Assembly (NCBI RefSeq): GCF_001426865.1
Contig: NZ_LMFO01000001.1
Span: 558,001-622,000, forward strand
Direction: 5' to 3'
Source: Paenibacillus sp. Root52
GTDB taxonomy: Bacteria; Bacillota; Bacilli; Paenibacillales; Paenibacillaceae
DNA length: 64,000 nt
Under the pieces are notes generated by a model. That model was not told where the DNA came from. It saw nothing but the letters and a program-made list of their open reading frames with translations, and did no database searches. Position 1 is the first letter of the stretch. Each line of letters begins with the position of its first letter. Shown here one piece after another: positions 47,414-55,276 of this stretch. A program made the translations under genes and the position numbers.

Positions 47414-47442
47414 TTGACTAGTAAGCGTTTTCAATTTATTAT
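47414..47442 (+). promoter_or_regulatory. SigA-type promoter with CcpA cre site in its spacer
   Basis: TTGACT (47414-47419), a 17-bp spacer and TATTAT (47437-47442) form a good SigA promoter. The spacer holds TAGTAAGCGTTTTCA (47418-47432), which matches cre (WTGWAARCGYTTWCW) at 14 of 15 positions. CcpA bound here would block RNA polymerase. The mannanase start is about 195 bases further on, so the message has a long leader. Confidence 0.65.
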
Positions 47443-47637
47443 AACTATTGTTAACTAATCGATAAGGTAAATAGTTGTTATATTAAATGGTAAATTTTCA
47501 ATAATGTTAAGTTACAGTTGAGAGTTAAAGGTTGCAAGAGTTTTGAATGAAAGCTTGGCGTGTCTCTAGGATTTTAATTAACAAATTCTTATTAGAGTCT
47601 GTTAATTGAGATAAACAAATTTTAGGAGGATAAACGC

Positions 47638-48618
47638 ATGGTCAAATGGAAGAAATGTACGATCTTCACTGTAATTGCTGCTCTTATGTTAGCGGTATTG
47701 GGAAGTACAGCACCTCAAGTATCAGCTGCTAGTGGTTTTTATGTCAGTGGTGGTAAGTTGTATGATTCTACAGGTAAGCCTTTTTACATGCGTGGTATTA
47801 ACCATGGACATTCGTGGTATAAGGATGATCTGAACACCGCTATTCCTGCCATTGCAAAAACGGGTGCAAATACAGTTCGTATTGTTTTATCCAACGGTAC
47901 GCAATATACGAAAGACGATTTAAATTCCGTTAAAAATATCATCAATATTGTGAATGCGAACAAAATGATTGCTATCCTTGAAGTGCATGATGCAACAGGC
48001 AAAGACGATTATAATTCATTAGATGCTGCGGTTAACTACTGGATTAGCATTAAGGAAGCACTGATTGGCAAAGAAGATCGTGTCATTGTAAATATTGCTA
48101 ATGAGTGGTACGGAACATGGAATGGAAGTGCGTGGGCAGATGGGTATAAGAAAGCTATTCCGAAATTGAGAAATGCGGGAATTAAAAACACACTCATTAT
48201 TGACGCAGCTGGCTGGGGACAATATCCACAATCGATTGTAGATTATGGACAAAGCGTCTTCGCGGCTGACACTCAGAAAAACACGGTTTTCTCCATTCAT
48301 ATGTACGAGTATGCTGGCAAAGATGCTGCTACGGTAAAAGCTAATATGGAAAACGTTCTGAACAAAGGGTTAGCCTTAATTATTGGTGAGTTCGGTGGAT
48401 ACCACACTAATGGAGACGTTGATGAATATGCGATTATGAAATATGGTCAGGAAAAAGGGGTAGGCTGGCTGGCTTGGTCCTGGTACGGTAATGGCTCAGG
48501 GCTGCAATATCTAGATATGGCCACTGGTCCTAACGGAAGCTTGACCAGCTTCGGAAACACTGTAGTGAATGACACGTATGGGATCAAGAACACTTCAGTT
48601 AAAGCAGGTATTTTTTAA
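47638..48618 (+). CDS. secreted GH5 endo-beta-1,4-mannanase
   Basis: A 326-residue secreted glycosidase. Residues 1-30 are a signal peptide (ending PQVSA). The mature protein opens with ASGFYVSGGKLYDSTGKPFYMRGINHGHSWY, the signature of GH5 subfamily 8 mannanases. The acid/base Glu is Glu156 (NIANEWYG) and the nucleophile Glu251 (LIIGEFGG); SWYGNGSGLQYLD follows. It consists of the catalytic barrel only, with no binding module or SLH domain, so it is released. It cuts mannan or glucomannan backbones. AGGAGG precedes the ATG. The cre-bearing promoter implies glucose repression. A terminator follows, so it is a single-gene unit. Confidence 0.93.
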   Translation: MVKWKKCTIFTVIAALMLAVLGSTAPQVSAASGFYVSGGKLYDSTGKPFYMRGINHGHSWYKDDLNTAIPAIAKTGANTVRIVLSNGTQYTKDDLNSVKNIINIVNANKMIAILEVHDATGKDDYNSLDAAVNYWISIKEALIGKEDRVIVNIANEWYGTWNGSAWADGYKKAIPKLRNAGIKNTLIIDAAGWGQYPQSIVDYGQSVFAADTQKNTVFSIHMYEYAGKDAATVKANMENVLNKGLALIIGEFGGYHTNGDVDEYAIMKYGQEKGVGWLAWSWYGNGSGLQYLDMATGPNGSLTSFGNTVVNDTYGIKNTSVKAGIF

Positions 48619-48651
48619 TAGTAATGAGGAACAAAAATATAATTACATTGA

Positions 48652-48682
48652 AAGTCGCTAATCTAGTTAGCGGCTTTTCTTA
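48652..48682 (+). terminator. intrinsic terminator
   Basis: AAGTCGCTAA pairs with TTAGCGGCTT (one G:U) around TCTAG, followed by TTCTT. It ends the mannanase gene and belongs to the recurring hairpin set. Confidence 0.82.
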
Positions 48683-48814
48683 ATTTATCGCTACAATTTT
48701 GAGTCCAATATAAAGGAAGAGAGCATTTATCCATTGTTAATTATAAATCTAGTAGGTACCTATATTGTATGTTATGATACATAGGAAAATAGAACCAGTA
48801 AGGGAGTGCTAGAT

Positions 48815-49447
48815 ATGAACAAAAAGGTACTTGTAACTTCCGTGTTATCTCTGTTTCTTCTATCCAGTGCAACAAGTGTGCTTGCTCATCCGGGGAGAAC
48901 AGATTCTAATGGCGGTCATACGTGTTGGACAAATTGTGCCAAATGGGGATTAGAGTACGGAGAGTATCATTATCATAATGGTGGTAGTTCTTCTTCAAGT
49001 AGCAAGTCATCAGGTAGTTCTTCTTCATCATCTTCTTCATCATCATCTTCCAAAAAAACAACCCCAGCAAAACCCAAAGAAACTAAACCGCAATATACGG
49101 AATCTTCACTAAAAGTATATGTGAATGATAAAAAAGTAGATTTTACTAACAAACCTGTTCAATATCAAGGGAGTAACTTGCTTCCCTTACGAGACATTGC
49201 CGATGCATTAGATGCAACATTTACATACGATCAAGATACTGCAACGATAGGTCTAACAAAAGATAAATTCAAGGTAACTTTGACCATGGGGAGTAAAACC
49301 GTATTTTACAACGGAAAGGCTTCTACATTAAGCACAGCTCCAAAAGTGATTAACGGGGTTACGTATATTCCAGTACAATCGATTAAAGGATTAGGCGCCA
49401 CTCTGCAATTGAATGGTAGCAAAAACACATTAAATATTGAGATATAA
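48815..49447 (+). CDS. secreted YHYH-domain protein with copper-amine-oxidase-N-like domain
   Basis: A 210-residue exported protein. Residues 1-24 are a signal peptide (SVLA before HPGR). A YHYH-type module follows (HPGRTDSNGGHTCWTNC, then EYGEYHYHN, about 25-57) with His and Cys residues fit for metal or pairing. A pure Ser/Lys linker (about 58-95) comes next. The C-terminal domain (about 105-210; LPLRDIADALDATFTYD, VNGVTYIPVQSIKGLGAT) is the Cu_amine_oxidN1 type, a wall-associated fold common in Paenibacillus. I chose ATG 48815 because AAGGGAG lies upstream. The role is probably in the envelope; no enzyme site is visible. Confidence 0.87.
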   Translation: MNKKVLVTSVLSLFLLSSATSVLAHPGRTDSNGGHTCWTNCAKWGLEYGEYHYHNGGSSSSSSKSSGSSSSSSSSSSSSKKTTPAKPKETKPQYTESSLKVYVNDKKVDFTNKPVQYQGSNLLPLRDIADALDATFTYDQDTATIGLTKDKFKVTLTMGSKTVFYNGKASTLSTAPKVINGVTYIPVQSIKGLGATLQLNGSKNTLNIEI

Positions 49448-49453
49448 ATGAAG

Positions 49454-49478
49454 AGGAGGGCAGAGGCTCTCCTTTTTG
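49454..49478 (+). terminator. intrinsic terminator
   Basis: AGGAGGGC and GCTCTCCT pair around AGAG, followed by TTTTGTA. It ends the YHYH-protein gene. From 49479 to 49690 no gene is seen. Confidence 0.72.
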
Positions 49479-49707
49479 TATATCAATTCACTGTTATAAT
49501 CTCAAGAAAATTTAGGTTATATGATGAAGCTACAAATGAAAATGATGCTTGTTTTTATCGAAAAAAAAAGAGTTTAAAGCATCGGAGCAGATTTTGTTCA
49601 AAAACGGAGTTCAATTAAAGAGGAAATGTACTTAGAATTCTGGAATATGTAAATTCAGTCTATTATATTGTTTTGAGCCTAACCCAATTTGTTAGGAGTG
49701 ATTAAGA

Positions 49708-50262
49708 ATGCGTATTGAAAATGAAAAATCCTTCAATGGTGAAAGACTAAAGCGAACTGTAGAGGTTGGAGGACTTACGAGAACGCAACTTATCCAGAAG
49801 TTACAGCAAAATACTATCTTAATGAATGAATTAGGAAAGAAGCTATTAGCTGATGATAAATTTAGAACATCCGAAACGAAGTATAGTGTGGAGATCGTAG
49901 AACTAACCGTTGGTGAACTTGGTTTTCCAGATGGAGCTACTACGAGTCGAATCTTTGCGAAAGCGATTGAACTAGATTTGGAATTGTGTCCGCTAGAATT
50001 AGGACCTTACCTAAGACTAGTGTATCTGGATCAGCCTGAGGGTTATTCGGGAAAACCTGTGCAACAACATAGAGCTCCAGTGGGTTCCGTCACGATTGCA
50101 TCGGAGATTCTAACTGATGACGAGGGTTTTCCAAAAGGATTCTATCTTAGAAAAATGGATGGCGTATTATGGCTACGTGGATACTGCGCTGATCATCTGC
50201 ACGTCTGGAATCCTGATGATCATTTTATCTTTAGACAATCAGATAAGACATTGAAGGATTGA
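49708..50262 (+). CDS. conserved hypothetical protein, 184 residues
   Basis: I recall this as a family of unknown function found in Bacillus and Paenibacillus and sometimes mislabelled a helicase. It is soluble, with RTQLIQKLQQNTILMNE, LTVGELGFPDGATTSRIFAKA, CPLELGPYLRLVYLDQPEGY and a C-terminal region GFYLRKMDGVLWLRGYCADHLHVWNPDDHFIF. There is no signal peptide, helicase motif or membrane segment. TTAGGAG precedes the ATG. A remnant of a nucleoside hydrolase begins directly after it. I give no function. Confidence 0.75.
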   Translation: MRIENEKSFNGERLKRTVEVGGLTRTQLIQKLQQNTILMNELGKKLLADDKFRTSETKYSVEIVELTVGELGFPDGATTSRIFAKAIELDLELCPLELGPYLRLVYLDQPEGYSGKPVQQHRAPVGSVTIASEILTDDEGFPKGFYLRKMDGVLWLRGYCADHLHVWNPDDHFIFRQSDKTLKD

Positions 50263-50468
50263 ATTTAAGCATTGTTTTTGGTTACTCGTGGCTGAAAAGT
50301 TCAAACAAGTTGACCTTCCATGACCCATTGGCGGTAGTTAGTATATTCCATCCTGATGTTTGTCAATTTGAAAAAGGTTTTGTCCATGTTAAAGCCCATG
50401 AGGAAACTTTTTGGGAGGTACTTCGTTCCGAGGATTTTCCGAGGAAATGTGTATCTAAAACATATTGA
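50259..50468 (+). pseudogene. 3' remnant of a nucleoside hydrolase gene
   Basis: A 69-codon frame with KLTFHDPLAVVSIFHPDVCQF and FEKGFVHVKAHE. FHDPLA is the conserved C-terminal motif (with the active-site His and Asp) of inosine-uridine nucleoside hydrolases, followed in the family by the same kind of strand pair. The catalytic N-terminal DTD motif and most of the enzyme are missing, and the rest of the C-terminus is lost after about residue 50. There is no convincing start. It is a small remnant, in contact with the upstream gene. Confidence 0.6.
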
Positions 50469-50505
50469 ATACAAGACGTTCAAGAGCAATTACCTGTTCT
50501 TATCA

Positions 50506-50531
50506 AAGTCGCTAAGTTAGCGGCTTTTTTT
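50506..50531 (+). terminator. intrinsic terminator
   Basis: AAGTCGCTAA and TTAGCGGCTT form a stem with a minimal loop, followed by seven T. It is nearly the same hairpin as those at 48652, 60672 and 3274. Confidence 0.82.
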
Positions 50532-50646
50532 GTTACATTTCAATTGGACATGAAATGTGCTTAATCCAAAGTAGTGTAATTCCAACTTCTAAATAATGTA
50601 TAATTTAATAGATGCAAATGTGAATACATTGAATGGAGGATTAGGA

Positions 50647-50898
50647 ATGAACAAATATGTCTTACATATCGTTGCGAGTCTATTTTGCATATTACTGCCC
50701 CCTATTGGTCTCTTATATGGTTTGTGGGACAGCAGCCAACCCAAGGTAGGACCTGTTGGAGATGGAAATCCTATTTATCCTACCATACCTCAATGGATAT
50801 CTATTGTGTCTCCTTTTATTGCGGGAATAATTAATCTACCATTTGCCATTATGCGGTACAGACAACACAAAAAGACTAATGAAAGTAATAAAGGTTAG
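50647..50898 (+). CDS. small two-helix membrane protein
   Basis: An 83-residue protein with two hydrophobic segments (VLHIVASLFCILLPPIGLLYG and WISIVSPFIAGIINLPFAIM) joined by a loop rich in Pro and Gly, and a basic C-terminus (RYRQHKKTNESNKG). TGGAGG lies seven bases before ATG 50647. The ATG at 50596 is inside a TATAAT-like sequence and is more likely the promoter. No family recognised. Confidence 0.72.
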   Translation: MNKYVLHIVASLFCILLPPIGLLYGLWDSSQPKVGPVGDGNPIYPTIPQWISIVSPFIAGIINLPFAIMRYRQHKKTNESNKG

Positions 50899-51010
50899 TA
50901 CTTGCTGTGCTAACAACTAAAATGTTGACTGGTGCTAAGAAGATTTAAGAAGAGTTAAGAAATCCGCACTGTAATGCTGGATTTAATATTGGAAGAGGAG
51001 GATGATGGAT

Positions 51011-51265
51011 ATGGCCAAATTAGTGAGTGGACTTACATTCGTTTTGGTACTAATATTAATCGAACAAAATAACGCAGATGACTCAGCATCAAACCTAATT
51101 TGGATTAGTCAAGATCAGGATAGTGAAATAATTGTCGCTGGCGTAGCTAAGACTAAGTTTGAGAAGTCATTTCAAAATAAAAAAGTTGAAGTATGGATTA
51201 AAAATCTAATAGCCCAATCATCACCCCCACAAGCTCTAGCTGATAAAGTTAAGATTGAATACTAG
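51011..51265 (+). CDS. hypothetical protein with N-terminal hydrophobic segment
   Basis: An 84-residue protein. MAKLVSGLTFVLVLILIEQ is a hydrophobic stretch that could be a signal or anchor, although it has only one basic residue. The rest (NLIWISQDQDSEIIVAGVAKTKFEKSF, VEVWIKNLIAQ) alternates strands and helices and is soluble. I chose ATG 51011 because AGAGGAGG lies nine bases upstream; ATGs at 51002 and 51005 are too close to it. I do not recognise the family. Confidence 0.6.
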   Translation: MAKLVSGLTFVLVLILIEQNNADDSASNLIWISQDQDSEIIVAGVAKTKFEKSFQNKKVEVWIKNLIAQSSPPQALADKVKIEY

Positions 51266-51318
51266 GGAAGATGGATAGGGCTATAATCATGTAATTCAAA
51301 TGCTGAGGTGCAGTTACA

Positions 51319-52050
51319 ATGAGAATTTTAAAGGAATTTGACCTAGACTTACCATATACTATTAATGATGAAATTATTGAATCTGTAATGAGAACACAAA
51401 AATGTGATTACAACGAAGCAACGAAACTAGATTATGAATTGAATTGGAAATGGAAAAGACGTTCATTTAGCTTAGAAACGCGTTGTATTACAGCGATGTA
51501 TGAACGTTTATTCGGGAGATACCAAACGAACGATTGTTGGAAAGTCCTTATAGAATGTGTAGAAGACTCTTCAGACAAAAGAATTATCAACGATTCAGGC
51601 GTATGGTCGGTGCCAATTCAATTTAATTTAAGTGAATTTAGTGCAAAGAGTGAGTTGGAGAAGAAAAAGACTACGCTTCAACTGCTAATGAGCGGAATCG
51701 AGAAAATTGCTGTATGTCATAATTGGCGAGTCGAACCATTTAAGGAGACAGCTCTAAAAATTGAAGAGTTAGGATACTTAAACGAATGGACTTGGAAAAA
51801 AGCCATAAAAAGCCCGAATAAGAAGTGCAATGCTACAGTGATATGCCAGCATAACGTGAAAACGATGGATATATACATAGCTATTTCACATCGAGATGGT
51901 ACGCAAGTGCTTTTAGAGAAGGTAAAATCAGATCAGCCAGATGAATTTGCCTATGCTAGACATTTAGGTGAACTTGCATGGGAATCCGATTATGAAGTGG
52001 CTTTGATTAATAAAAAAGGTAATGAAAAATTTGTAGTAGCCATAAAGTAA
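51319..52050 (+). CDS. hypothetical protein, 243 residues
   Basis: A soluble protein without recognised domains. It begins MRILKEFDLDLPYTINDE, has a basic-aromatic helix (YELNWKWKRRSFSLETRCITAMYERLF), a strand pair with VWSVPIQFNLSEFSA, and a C-terminal part with TVICQHNVKTMDIYIAIS and DYEVALINKKGNEKFVVAIK. Tryptophan-rich soluble proteins beside small hypothetical genes sometimes are immunity proteins, but nothing here proves it. The ribosome site is weak (GAGGTG). No signal peptide. Confidence 0.6.
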   Translation: MRILKEFDLDLPYTINDEIIESVMRTQKCDYNEATKLDYELNWKWKRRSFSLETRCITAMYERLFGRYQTNDCWKVLIECVEDSSDKRIINDSGVWSVPIQFNLSEFSAKSELEKKKTTLQLLMSGIEKIAVCHNWRVEPFKETALKIEELGYLNEWTWKKAIKSPNKKCNATVICQHNVKTMDIYIAISHRDGTQVLLEKVKSDQPDEFAYARHLGELAWESDYEVALINKKGNEKFVVAIK

Positions 52051-52156
52051 CTTTATATATTAATCAACTAGTGAAGCCTTCTTAAGCAAAAAGGTAATCA
52101 GTATCTAACTTCCCATACCTGCAATTACATCCTGATGCAAAAGGTTGTCCACTAAT

Positions 52157-53117
52157 TTATTCGCCAAACTTTACGCCAGTCAATTGTTCACTAAGTTTCC
52201 CCAGTCGGTCTGCAGCTTCAGGATCTATGGCCCAGGGCAAAACACCTGGCATTTCTTCTGGTGTAGACACCGCTTGAGCAATATCCACATCCAAGCAATA
52301 TACTCCGCCCATATCATTCAGAATAGAGCTGGTTGCACACCACACACTTGTCGCTGCACCTTGAGCTTCTGTTTTGAGATCATTTCCAAAATCCAATCCT
52401 CCGAGCTCTTCTTCGGACAAGAACCGGGACAGATCTGTATAGATTGCGCCAGGATGGACTGAGAACGCACGGATACCGTGACTATAACCTAATCGGTCTA
52501 ATGAAACTGCAAAGAGAGCATTAGCTGATTTGGATTGCCCGTAAGCTTTCCACTTATCATAGGGGTGATGCTCATAGTTCGGGTCATCGAACTCCACGCC
52601 ACCCAATACGATTCCTGAAGAGGATACAGATACGACTCTAGCGTTACCTGCTTTTATCAATGCTGGCCATAAGCGTGCTGTTAACTGGAAATGCCCCAGA
52701 TGGTTTGTGGCAAATTGAGATTCATATCCACGGGAATCCCGTGTTAATGGAGGAACCATGATCCCCGCATTGTTAATCAGAATATCAATCTGGCGTCCTG
52801 TATCCAGGAAGCGCTCTGCAAACGTATCAATAGACTCCAGATTGATCAGGTCAAGCTCTGCCAATTCCACACGTGGGAATATCCAATAAGGCATCGCGTG
52901 CTTTGTCCATAGAACGAGCTGGTACTACGACTGTTGCACCGGCTTCCGCTAACGCACGAGTGGTCTCAAGTCCGATTCCCGAGTACCCGCCAGTTACTAT
53001 GCAAATTTTATTGCTGAGGTCGATTCCTTTCAGTATATCTTTGGCCGTCGAATGTTTATCGAAGCCACTAGAAAGGGGCTTCTGCGGAGTAATATTGTAA
53101 TTTTGGTTTGATGTCAT
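52157..53117 (-). pseudogene. SDR oxidoreductase (retinol-dehydrogenase-like) with one-base frameshift
   Basis: The locus encodes a roughly 319-residue SDR. The first part has TGGYSGIG and a Pro-Ala-Arg end of strand 2, then runs off into a short stop. The second part, one base out of frame, resumes with RVELAELDLINLESIDTF, ILINNAGIMVPP, the Ser of VVSVSSSG, YGQSKSANALFA (catalytic Tyr and Lys) and HPGAIYTDLSRF. The frames join at ALLDIP/RVELAE near 52870-52878. The total length is 961 bases, one more than a multiple of three, so one extra base explains it. The ribosome site (AAGGAGC) is present. Probably inactive unless the extra base is an error. Confidence 0.87.
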
Positions 53118-53313
53118 ATTCAGAGCTCCTTATTGTTCATTTGGTTTAACATTATACATACTAGAGTCAACTATAGGTCAAGGAAAACACAAAGTGCTTT
53201 TCTTCATTGCAGATATATTTAGTTAGTTAAATGATCTTTTACCCATCCAAAAAGGAAAGTACGGGAACTGTGTGGAATAATTATACAAATTCATCATATT
53301 TGGAGGTTGTACA

Positions 53314-53802
53314 ATGGCTTTCCCGACACATATCGTATCAGCAGGTGGAATTGTAGAAGATGGAGACGGAAATATCCTTTTAGTAAAAGCTCATGATGAT
53401 GGATGGGTGTATCCTGGGGGTATAACTGAAGTTGGAGAAAATCTGATTGATGGAGTCATTCGTGAAATCAAAGAGGAAAGTGGAATAGAAGCCACGGTCA
53501 GTCATTTAATTAGTGTTGTTTCGAATACAGCAATCCATAAGTGGTATGACGGCGTGACTGATGTTCCTACGAAGGTCATGTTTGATTTCGTCTGTCAAGC
53601 TACAGGTGGAGCGTTAACTACGTCTGATGAAACGAGCGAATGTAGATGGGTTCCAAAGGAAAATGTGCTGGACTTGATTACTTTACCTGGAATCCGTATG
53701 CGTTATGAAGCCTATCTAAACTTTAACGGGTCTGTGAGTTATATGGAGTATGTCACTTCGTCAATGACAGAATTTAATGTGAAGCTTCAACGGAATGTTT
53801 AA
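53314..53802 (+). CDS. NUDIX hydrolase
   Basis: A 162-residue pyrophosphohydrolase. The Nudix box GGITEVGENLIDGVIREIKE-ESGI fits G-x5-E-x7-R-E-U-x-E-E-x-G-U, with the metal-binding glutamates intact. It starts with the usual strand (HIVSAGGIVEDGDGNILLVKA). The C-terminal part has ETSECRWVPKENVLDLI. It cleaves a nucleoside diphosphate linked to another group, but the substrate cannot be told. TTGGAGG precedes the ATG. It stands alone and a hairpin follows at 53863. Confidence 0.92.
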   Translation: MAFPTHIVSAGGIVEDGDGNILLVKAHDDGWVYPGGITEVGENLIDGVIREIKEESGIEATVSHLISVVSNTAIHKWYDGVTDVPTKVMFDFVCQATGGALTTSDETSECRWVPKENVLDLITLPGIRMRYEAYLNFNGSVSYMEYVTSSMTEFNVKLQRNV

Positions 53803-53862
53803 CTTGATGAGGAACGCATATAAAACTATCGTGAACTGTAACTTTATGACGACAAGAGTAAC

Positions 53863-53890
53863 AGCCGATCAGCATGATCGGCTATTTATG
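53863..53890 (+). terminator. possible terminator of NUDIX gene
   Basis: AGCCGATCA pairs perfectly with TGATCGGCT around GCA, followed by a poor ATTTATG tail. It lies 60 bases after the NUDIX stop. Confidence 0.5.
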
Positions 53891-53919
53891 AAGAATTAAC
53901 GGCAGGCACTCTCTACTAC

Positions 53920-53960
53920 ATAAAAAGAGCCAGTGAGAATACAGTCATTCTCGACTGGCC
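53920..53960 (-). terminator. intrinsic terminator of QorB-like gene
   Basis: On the minus strand GCCAGTCGAGAAT pairs with ATTCTCACTGGC (one bulged base), followed by TCTTTTTATG. It lies about 60 bases after the end of the QorB-like gene and so ends its transcript. Confidence 0.8.
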
Positions 53961-54017
53961 AATACTACAGCAGCTCATTGGGTAGCGTATGTTGGAAAAC
54001 ATGCTAGCTTTTAATTT

Positions 54018-54905
54018 TTAATTTTCTACTTTAGAAAACGGAAATTTATTTTTCAAGAAATCCTTATATGTCATTGGTTTTTGGCCAATTAGACGTTCAA
54101 GATCCCCAGATGTTTCCGAGAATTCCCCAGTGTTGATCGCTCGCACCCAACCTAATAAGAAGTCGGTCATAGGGACAGGTAATCCATTCGCTACCATCGT
54201 GTCTGAATATTCTGTTTCGCTAATTGCTTCATAAGGGATGTGTATCCCATGAATCTCAGAGAGTGCTTCAGCAATGTCCGCAAATGAGCTTCCTTCGCTG
54301 CCACTTAGCGTATATGATTTATTTTCATGACCGTCCTGAGTGAGAATAGCTACGTTGGCTGCAGCCAAATCATCCAGAGATGCAGCGGCTACTTTACCCA
54401 ACCCCTCTGGTACTTTTACGCCGACTTTAAGTGGATCTCCATAATACGAATGCATGACTTCAAGATACGGTGGATTCCGTAGAATCGTATAGGCTAATCC
54501 GGATGCTTTAAGCGCTTGTTCTGCAAATATATCTGACATCGTGACTTCAGGAATGATAAGATTTGAATTTTCTTTTCGTATGATCGACGTGAAGATCACT
54601 TGTTTCACACCAGCCTGTTTGGCAGCTGCGATGACATTGAAATGTTGTGTATTGCGGTCAGTAAATGCTTGCGCGGAAATCAGCATCACTTTTTCAACAC
54701 CATTAAACGCTTGCAGAAGGGAGTTATAATCCAAATAATCGCCCTGATGAGCTTCTACACCTTCTTTAACATACCTTTTGATTTGTTCGGACTCGGTATT
54801 ACGTACCAATACAGCGACCTGATTGAATGGCACTTTAGTAAGAAGAAGCTCTAGTGTCCTGCTGCCGAGATTACCTGTTGCTCCAGTAATAAGAATTTTC
54901 CCCAT
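54018..54905 (-). CDS. NAD(P)-binding quinone reductase-like protein (QorB/YtfG, NmrA-like)
   Basis: A 295-residue atypical short-chain reductase: GATGNLGSRTLELLL gives the NAD(P)-binding loop (residues 7-13), VLVRNTES the end of strand 2, and the later LRNPPYLEVMHSYYG and GKVAAASLDDLAAANVAILT are typical of QorB/YtfG NADPH:quinone oxidoreductases. GGGGTTATTACG lies upstream of the ATG. An HxlR-type operator (55004-55034) sits 100 bases upstream and is nearly the same as that of the HxlR gene at 34357. This supports induction by quinones or other electrophiles. Confidence 0.88.
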   Translation of the reverse strand: MGKILITGATGNLGSRTLELLLTKVPFNQVAVLVRNTESEQIKRYVKEGVEAHQGDYLDYNSLLQAFNGVEKVMLISAQAFTDRNTQHFNVIAAAKQAGVKQVIFTSIIRKENSNLIIPEVTMSDIFAEQALKASGLAYTILRNPPYLEVMHSYYGDPLKVGVKVPEGLGKVAAASLDDLAAANVAILTQDGHENKSYTLSGSEGSSFADIAEALSEIHGIHIPYEAISETEYSDTMVANGLPVPMTDFLLGWVRAINTGEFSETSGDLERLIGQKPMTYKDFLKNKFPFSKVEN

Positions 54906-55003
54906 CGTAATAACCCCTTTGCTTTGATCGTTTTATTGAGAAACGGCTTTGCTTTTGTTCATGATCACTAGGCTCATTATGTACTATGGTTTACTTTAAA
55001 AAT

Positions 55004-55034
55004 AGTACGTACTTTTTGGTTATATAGTAACCAA
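55004..55034 (-). promoter_or_regulatory. HxlR-type operator of QorB-like gene
   Basis: The minus strand carries the perfect palindrome TTGGTTA-CTATA-TAACCAA followed by AA and the palindrome AGTACGTACT. It is identical at 27 of 31 positions to 34275-34305 upstream of the HxlR gene, in the same orientation to its gene. No HxlR gene is next to this site. Confidence 0.7.
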
Positions 55035-55224
55035 GAAGTGATAATTATGTGATGAGAGGGATCGTGAGTCCAGAGGCTCATATTAACGTAGGAATCATTA
55101 ATTCAGGAGTAACGATTAGGACGGGGAGTATCCGTACATAAAAATAAATTGCGATATTCACCTAGTAGTTAAGTGAAAAATGCTGAACTTAATATAAAAT
55201 AGTGCTAAAATATGGTTGAGTAAA

Positions 55225-55239
55225 TTGAATGCGTTTACA
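55225..55239 (+). promoter_or_regulatory. candidate CcpA cre site
   Basis: TTGAATGCGTTTACA matches the cre consensus (WTGWAARCGYTTWCW) at 14 of 15 positions. It lies 37 bases before the ATG of the DUF5060-type glycosidase gene, where binding would act as a roadblock or block the promoter. Confidence 0.6.
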
Positions 55240-55276
55240 ATTCTGGAATGCCATAAGGAAAGGTGGAGGGTTCGTT

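Noticed and set aside
49000..49050. TTC/TCA-rich microsatellite in the YHYH gene
   Set aside because: It encodes the Ser-rich linker of an exported protein, which explains it without a separate role.
50596..50646. An upstream in-frame ATG for the two-helix membrane protein
   Set aside because: It sits inside ATGTATAATTTA, a likely -10 box, has no ribosome site, and the ATG at 50647 has a good one.
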